A DNA stretch of 9,384 nt from the NCBI GenBank assembly GCA_015490675.1, contig WFXI01000201.1, forward strand, positions 1-9,384, given 5' to 3'. Below, in pieces: positions 5,711-9,384 of the stretch. The notes under the pieces were generated by a model that made no database searches, had not been told where the DNA came from, and saw only the letters and a program-made list of their open reading frames with translations. Each line of letters opens with the position of its first letter. Position 1 is the first letter of the stretch. The position numbers and the translations under genes were made by a program. This DNA is from Hydrogenothermaceae bacterium. Lineage in GTDB: Bacteria > Aquificota > Aquificia > Aquificales > Hydrogenothermaceae.

Positions 5711-6898
5711 ATGAAAAAGTCAAAATTATTCTTAGGGGTTATTTTATCTTCATTTTTTGTTTATTCTTGCGGAGGAGGAGGTGGTAGTGATAGTTCATCT
5801 TCAGGTTCGACCCAAGAAAGAATTTCAATATCTACTGCATCTACTGAAGATGTTGAAAAGGCAATTTCTGCCGTTTCTGCTTTAGAAAATTCAATAAGCA
5901 GTTTTGACCAAGCTGTGGGAGGAGCAGAATATATACAAGAGAACTTAAATAATAATCTAACTTCTCTGTCTGCTAAAGATCCATCAAAAGGTATAATAGC
6001 AAATTATGTTTTAAGCAGACTAAAATCAAAGCTTAAAGGACAAATAAGAACACAAGCATCTAATAGTGAAACTAATAGTTGTGAAAATGGTGGAACTGTT
6101 ACTGTTAATGTTTCTTGGACAAATCCAGATTGTCAACAATTAGGATTCGAAGATGCTTGTTATCAGAATAATATTATTGAAGCTAACATTATAGCAAATA
6201 ATTGTGATGATGGATATATTAAATTAAATGGAAATATATATGCGAAACTTGTTTATGGTAATGATGCAGACAGTTATTACTCACTATCTACCTTCGAAAT
6301 GAAACTAAATAATGTAAAAGCAGATGTTAAAAATGATTTACTAAATATCCCTTACGATTATGAATTTCCTTATATGAAGATTACATATAAATACTCACAA
6401 AATGAATATGAAGTTGGTATAGATGGTAGCTTTTTAGCTATTGCTCAAGACAACCTTAATAAGGATTACAAATTAGAATTTTCTAATCTTTATATAAAAT
6501 CTCTACATTTACAAACTGATGAATATATGGATGTTTTAGAATCGGAAGTTACTGTAAAGGGAGGAGTTCAAATATATGAAGGTTCTACAAAAGTTTTAGA
6601 TATAAAAACTAGAGATTTAAAAATTTATGATAACTATACTGTAAATCCTGAAATATCGAGAATAAACGGATATATATACGAAGGAGTTTGCTCTCAAAAA
6701 TGGTTTGAAATAAAAACTATAGAAGATATAAAAACTCCAGAATATAGTGATTGTCCTATTGATGGAAAAATAACTGTAAATGGTAATGTATCCATAGAAG
6801 CTACATCAAATGGTGGTTTAATAATCTCAGATGGTAATGAAACTAGAACCTATGACTCTTGTAAAGATTTTGGTTCTAGCAATGCATGCAACTTATAA
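5711..6898 (+). CDS. Surface or envelope lipoprotein of unknown function, Cys-rich
   Basis: The 395-residue protein starts with a typical lipoprotein signal: MKKSK, a hydrophobic core, then a VYSC lipobox with the lipidated Cys at position 20. The mature N-terminus is a Gly/Ser linker (GGGGGSDSSSSGS) that would hold the body away from the membrane. Residues 45-110 are predicted helical from their heptad-like hydrophobics. The remainder alternates short hydrophobic and polar stretches rich in Tyr, Asn and Asp, suggesting beta structure. Eight Cys follow the lipid Cys, at 124, 141, 150, 165, 327, 348, 384 and 393, enough for four disulphides: four near the start of the beta-rich part and four near its end. 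I do not recognise a family. The start is ATG with GGGAGGT 7 bases upstream. It is a single-gene unit that converges on thyX. Confidence 0.85.
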   Translation: MKKSKLFLGVILSSFFVYSCGGGGGSDSSSSGSTQERISISTASTEDVEKAISAVSALENSISSFDQAVGGAEYIQENLNNNLTSLSAKDPSKGIIANYVLSRLKSKLKGQIRTQASNSETNSCENGGTVTVNVSWTNPDCQQLGFEDACYQNNIIEANIIANNCDDGYIKLNGNIYAKLVYGNDADSYYSLSTFEMKLNNVKADVKNDLLNIPYDYEFPYMKITYKYSQNEYEVGIDGSFLAIAQDNLNKDYKLEFSNLYIKSLHLQTDEYMDVLESEVTVKGGVQIYEGSTKVLDIKTRDLKIYDNYTVNPEISRINGYIYEGVCSQKWFEIKTIEDIKTPEYSDCPIDGKITVNGNVSIEATSNGGLIISDGNETRTYDSCKDFGSSNACNL

Positions 6899-6912
6899 AG
6901 ATAATATATATA

Positions 6913-6932
6913 TGGGAGGTTTATGCCTCCCA
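6913..6932. terminator. Hairpin between the convergent lipoprotein gene and thyX
   Basis: TGGGAGG (6913-6919) pairs with CCTCCCA (6926-6932) around a 6-base loop. The thyX stop codon lies in the loop and the last two sense codons before it reach into one arm. Neither flank has a clean T-run: the minus-strand flank is TATATATATTAT and the plus-strand flank is mixed sequence. It is the only strong stem in the gap and may stop both transcripts, but it is a weaker terminator candidate than the one at 897-918. Confidence 0.5.
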
Positions 6933-8012
6933 ACTAATTCCTTGTTGTTCTAATAAGTCTTTCATTGCTTTTGCTACTTTTTGAATTTCCCACTGGGCGT
7001 GAGGGTCTGTTCTTTTAACAATAAAGTCTTTTATCCAGTTTAAAGTTCCAGAAACTACAATAGTTGTTTTTCTACCGTGGGGTAAAATAAATCTTGCATC
7101 TTCTCTTTTTACTTTACAGCTATAGACTGCATAATCGTAAACAATTTCACAAAGCTGGTCTGTAAATCTAAAAAGCTCTTCTAAATTGTTTAAATTTTCC
7201 TCTTTGTTAATAAAATCATTTACTCTTTTTTCTACTTTCTCAATCAAACTTTCTTTTGCATCACTTTTTTTAACATACTCTAAAAGTTGATTTATTATTG
7301 AAATAAATTTTTGCTTAAATTCTTTATTTTCTAGCTTACAAATAGCTTCTTTTATTGAAGGTGGAATTATAAGTAAGTTTTCGTCTTCTTTAACATATCT
7401 TTGGCTTCTTTGGGAAAAGTTAAGGGTAGTGTGTCTAACTAACTGGTGAGTCATTGTCCTTGAAACATTATCTATATAAAAAACAGCATAACCATCGTAT
7501 TCTTTTTTTAATCCAATTAACCAAACATCATCTTTGTACCCTAAAGGTTCTACAGGAATATCGTAGTTTGCTATTTTCTCAAATGCTTTGAAGTATTCTT
7601 CTTCACTTTCTTCTAAAAGTTCCTCTAAGTAATGTCTTAATGAAATACCTATAACCGTTGGATATTCAGGGTTATAATGGCTTTTAAATCTAGTTGCTCC
7701 AATTTTTATAGCTGATATTTTAGCTTTTTGCTCTTTAGGTAAATTTTTAAATTCTTCTCCAATAATTTGGTCTAATTTTTCTTCTTCTAAATTAATTAAA
7801 TCTTTATATGCAAATGAATGGGCAAATACAGAAAAATGCTTATAATTTCCAAGCTTTGATAGAAATTTTGCTCTTTCTTCTTTACTAACTACCCTAGGGT
7901 CATTTAAAAGATAATTTAAATCTCCACTACTATAGCAAGTTCTTGCTCCAAGAGCTGTAAAAGGAATACTGTCTTTAAAATCTTCCAAGGAAAAAATCTT
8001 TGTAATATTCAA
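6921..8012 (-). CDS. thyX: Divergent, enlarged flavin-dependent thymidylate synthase ThyX
   Basis: ThyX makes dTMP from dUMP using methylene-tetrahydrofolate and FAD/NAD(P)H. Family landmarks are ARTCYS (23-28), HFSVFAH (59-65, usual form HxSxxEH), VSRTMTHQLVRH (183-194), FSQRSQRY (199-206), DARFILP (305-311) and DPHAQWEI (336-343). The signature RHR-x7-S reads R193-H194-T195 then S203, so the second Arg is replaced but the Ser is retained. The Glu of HxSxxEH is Ala64. At 363 residues it is much longer than the usual 200-250. About 100 residues (70-175, partly acidic and helical) separate the HFSVFAH and QLVRH elements, and a second charged helical stretch fills 215-285. The start is TTG, chosen because AAGGAG lies 6 bases upstream and the ARTCYS region precedes the first internal Met. 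It follows the M16 gene with a 3-bp gap. Confidence 0.87.
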   Translation of the reverse strand: MNITKIFSLEDFKDSIPFTALGARTCYSSGDLNYLLNDPRVVSKEERAKFLSKLGNYKHFSVFAHSFAYKDLINLEEEKLDQIIGEEFKNLPKEQKAKISAIKIGATRFKSHYNPEYPTVIGISLRHYLEELLEESEEEYFKAFEKIANYDIPVEPLGYKDDVWLIGLKKEYDGYAVFYIDNVSRTMTHQLVRHTTLNFSQRSQRYVKEDENLLIIPPSIKEAICKLENKEFKQKFISIINQLLEYVKKSDAKESLIEKVEKRVNDFINKEENLNNLEELFRFTDQLCEIVYDYAVYSCKVKREDARFILPHGRKTTIVVSGTLNWIKDFIVKRTDPHAQWEIQKVAKAMKDLLEQQGISWEA

Positions 8013-8024
8013 TCTTTACTCCTT
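8010..8024 (-). promoter_or_regulatory. thyX ribosome site embedded in the end of the M16 gene, TTG start
   Basis: On the minus strand AAGGAG (8019-8024) is formed by the last two sense codons of the peptidase gene. The peptidase stop TAA and three more bases follow, then TTG (8010-8012). Ribosomes finishing the peptidase would cover the thyX start, so translational coupling is likely. Confidence 0.75.
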
Positions 8025-9329
8025 CTTGGGAAGTAATCTAACCTCTGTGTAATTATCTTTTTTGAAATATTTTTTTAAGAAATTATCCACATCTTTTTTA
8101 GAAACCTTTTTGATGTTATCTAAATAATTAATTGCATATTCTATATCTCCTGCAACTGCCATTGCGTATCCATATTCTTCTGCATCGTTTGAAACTTCTT
8201 CTCTTTGAAATACTTCAGAATTTATTATTCTTTTTTTAGCAGTTTCTACTAAAGTTTTATCTACTCCATTTTCTACAAAGTTAAATATAATCTCAAAAAG
8301 CTTTTCTTTTGCAGTTTCTACCTTTTCTGGGTCACACACAAAGTAGAATAAAAATTGAGATGTTCCTTTATGGGCTAAATATCCACCATAAATTGCCTGA
8401 ACATAACCTTTTTCTTTAAGTTCTTGATATAAAATGGCACTTTTTCCACCAGCAAAAATGTATTCTAAGACTGAAGCTACATAACTTTCTTTTGTTTTTA
8501 TAGGTGGTGCTTGCCATCCAATAGCAACATATGCTCTTGTTACCTGTTTTTTGTAAAGGTCTTTTCTTCTAATTTCTTTTTGCTCTGGTTCTAAAGGAAC
8601 TTCAGGAGGTTTATAAAATTTCCCTTCAACTGTTCCAAAAGTTTCTTCAACTTCTTTAACTACTTCATCTTTGTTAACATTTCCAACAATTACTATATAA
8701 GTGTTAGAAGGAACATAATGGGAGTAAAAGTAATTTTTAACCAGTTGCTCATTAAAATTTTCTATTGTTTCCCTATATCCTATAACAGGATGTTTATAAT
8801 TTGAAACTTTGTATGCAAGTTTATTATAAGTATCCCATAAAAATGATTTTGGATTATCTAAATGCCTATTTAATTCTTCTAAAACAATAGGTTTTTCTTT
8901 TTCAATCATTTGCTTCGATAGAGTTGGTTGTGTAGTCATATAATAGAGGTACTTTAGCATTTCTTTCCAGTATAAGTGTCCTATTTCTATATAGTAGTAG
9001 GTAAAATCAAAAGAAGTTGCTGCATTTATGTATCCACCTTTTTTTTCAACTTCAAATTCTATTTCTCCAGGGGCTGTGTATTTTGTTCCATTAAACAGCA
9101 TATGTTCTAAGAAGTGAGATAATCCCCTTTCTTTATCATTTTCATAAACAGAGCCAACTCCAAACCATACTTGAAGAGAAACTGCTGTTGTATCATTTCT
9201 TGGTTTTACAATTAATGTTGCTCCGTTTTTTAGTTTATGTATATAAACATTTTCTTTTGCCTTTACAGGTTCTAAAACAGATATACTCATAACAAATATC
9301 CCCACCAATAGAATTTTTAGAAATTTCAT
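8016..9329 (-). CDS. Exported M16 family zinc peptidase (HxxEH subunit)
   Basis: This 437-residue protein is a pitrilysin-family (M16B-like) metallopeptidase. Residues 1-24 are a signal peptide (basic MKFLK, hydrophobic core, then VKA as a likely cleavage site), so it acts in the periplasm. The inverted zinc motif HFLEH is at 72-76, and the third ligand Glu lies about 76 residues on, in VLEELNRHLDNP (149-160; E151 or E152). YINAATSFDFTYY (100-112) is a conserved M16 strand. The C-terminal lobe (about 210-430) aligns with the non-catalytic half, but the Arg/Tyr pair normally seen near SSRLxxELREKxGLAY is absent here (SAILYQELKEKGYVQA, 297-312). This suggests the protein needs a partner subunit carrying that pair. 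The start is ATG with AGGAG 6 bases upstream. It is the first gene of an operon with thyX. Confidence 0.93.
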   Translation of the reverse strand: MKFLKILLVGIFVMSISVLEPVKAKENVYIHKLKNGATLIVKPRNDTTAVSLQVWFGVGSVYENDKERGLSHFLEHMLFNGTKYTAPGEIEFEVEKKGGYINAATSFDFTYYYIEIGHLYWKEMLKYLYYMTTQPTLSKQMIEKEKPIVLEELNRHLDNPKSFLWDTYNKLAYKVSNYKHPVIGYRETIENFNEQLVKNYFYSHYVPSNTYIVIVGNVNKDEVVKEVEETFGTVEGKFYKPPEVPLEPEQKEIRRKDLYKKQVTRAYVAIGWQAPPIKTKESYVASVLEYIFAGGKSAILYQELKEKGYVQAIYGGYLAHKGTSQFLFYFVCDPEKVETAKEKLFEIIFNFVENGVDKTLVETAKKRIINSEVFQREEVSNDAEEYGYAMAVAGDIEYAINYLDNIKKVSKKDVDNFLKKYFKKDNYTEVRLLPKKE

Positions 9330-9353
9330 AAAGTTCTCCTGATAAACATTAAA

Positions 9354-9382
9354 AGTATAATTCTTATTATATCAGTTGACAA
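9354..9382 (-). promoter_or_regulatory. Sigma70-type promoter for the M16-thyX operon
   Basis: On the minus strand TTGTCA (9377-9382) and TATACT (9354-9359) are separated by exactly 17 bases, each one mismatch or so from consensus. The expected transcription start falls about 20 bases before the peptidase start codon, leaving room for its AGGAG ribosome site. This is the best promoter match in the window. Confidence 0.7.
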
Positions 9383-9384
9383 AT

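Overview
The window looks like a chromosomal segment of a thermophilic bacterium of the Aquificota, most plausibly Hydrogenothermaceae (Sulfurihydrogenibium-like). This is inference. It rests on the strongly AT-rich DNA, Lys/Glu/Ile-rich proteins, a branched-chain polyamine synthase (BpsA, a marker of hyperthermophilic archaea and thermophilic bacteria such as Aquificota and Thermus), a flavin-dependent ThyX, and a Helicobacter-type Cys-rich Sel1 repeat protein. There is no CRISPR array, insertion sequence, tRNA or rRNA in the window, and no gene-free stretch exceeds 300 bases.

Layout. Bases 2-893 (+): the 3' end of tsaD, then a membrane-anchored Sel1-like repeat protein. A hairpin at 897-918 separates this from a convergent minus-strand run transcribed from 5590 down to 927: a dapF homologue, hisS, a degenerate Xer-type recombinase, scpA and bpsA. 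The first four genes are packed as an operon (13-bp gap, 14-bp overlap, 4-bp GTGA overlap). bpsA follows after 64 bp and may have its own promoter. A 120-bp divergent region (5591-5710) drives a Cys-rich surface lipoprotein on the + strand (5711-6898). That gene converges on a second minus-strand pair: an M16 zinc peptidase (8016-9329), which has a clear sigma70-type promoter at the right edge, and a translationally coupled thyX (6921-8012).

Functionally the window mixes housekeeping genes (t6A tRNA modification, His-tRNA charging, dTMP synthesis, chromosome condensation, thermophile polyamines) with envelope proteins. The unusual thread is that three proteins of familiar families lack residues their families depend on. 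The Xer-type protein has lost most of the recombinase catalytic set but is translationally coupled to the condensin kleisin ScpA. The DapF homologue has Ser in place of both catalytic Cys. ThyX has an altered RHR signature and about 100 inserted residues. The Xer-ScpA pair is the best candidate for an under-described system: a non-recombining Xer that works with SMC-ScpAB.
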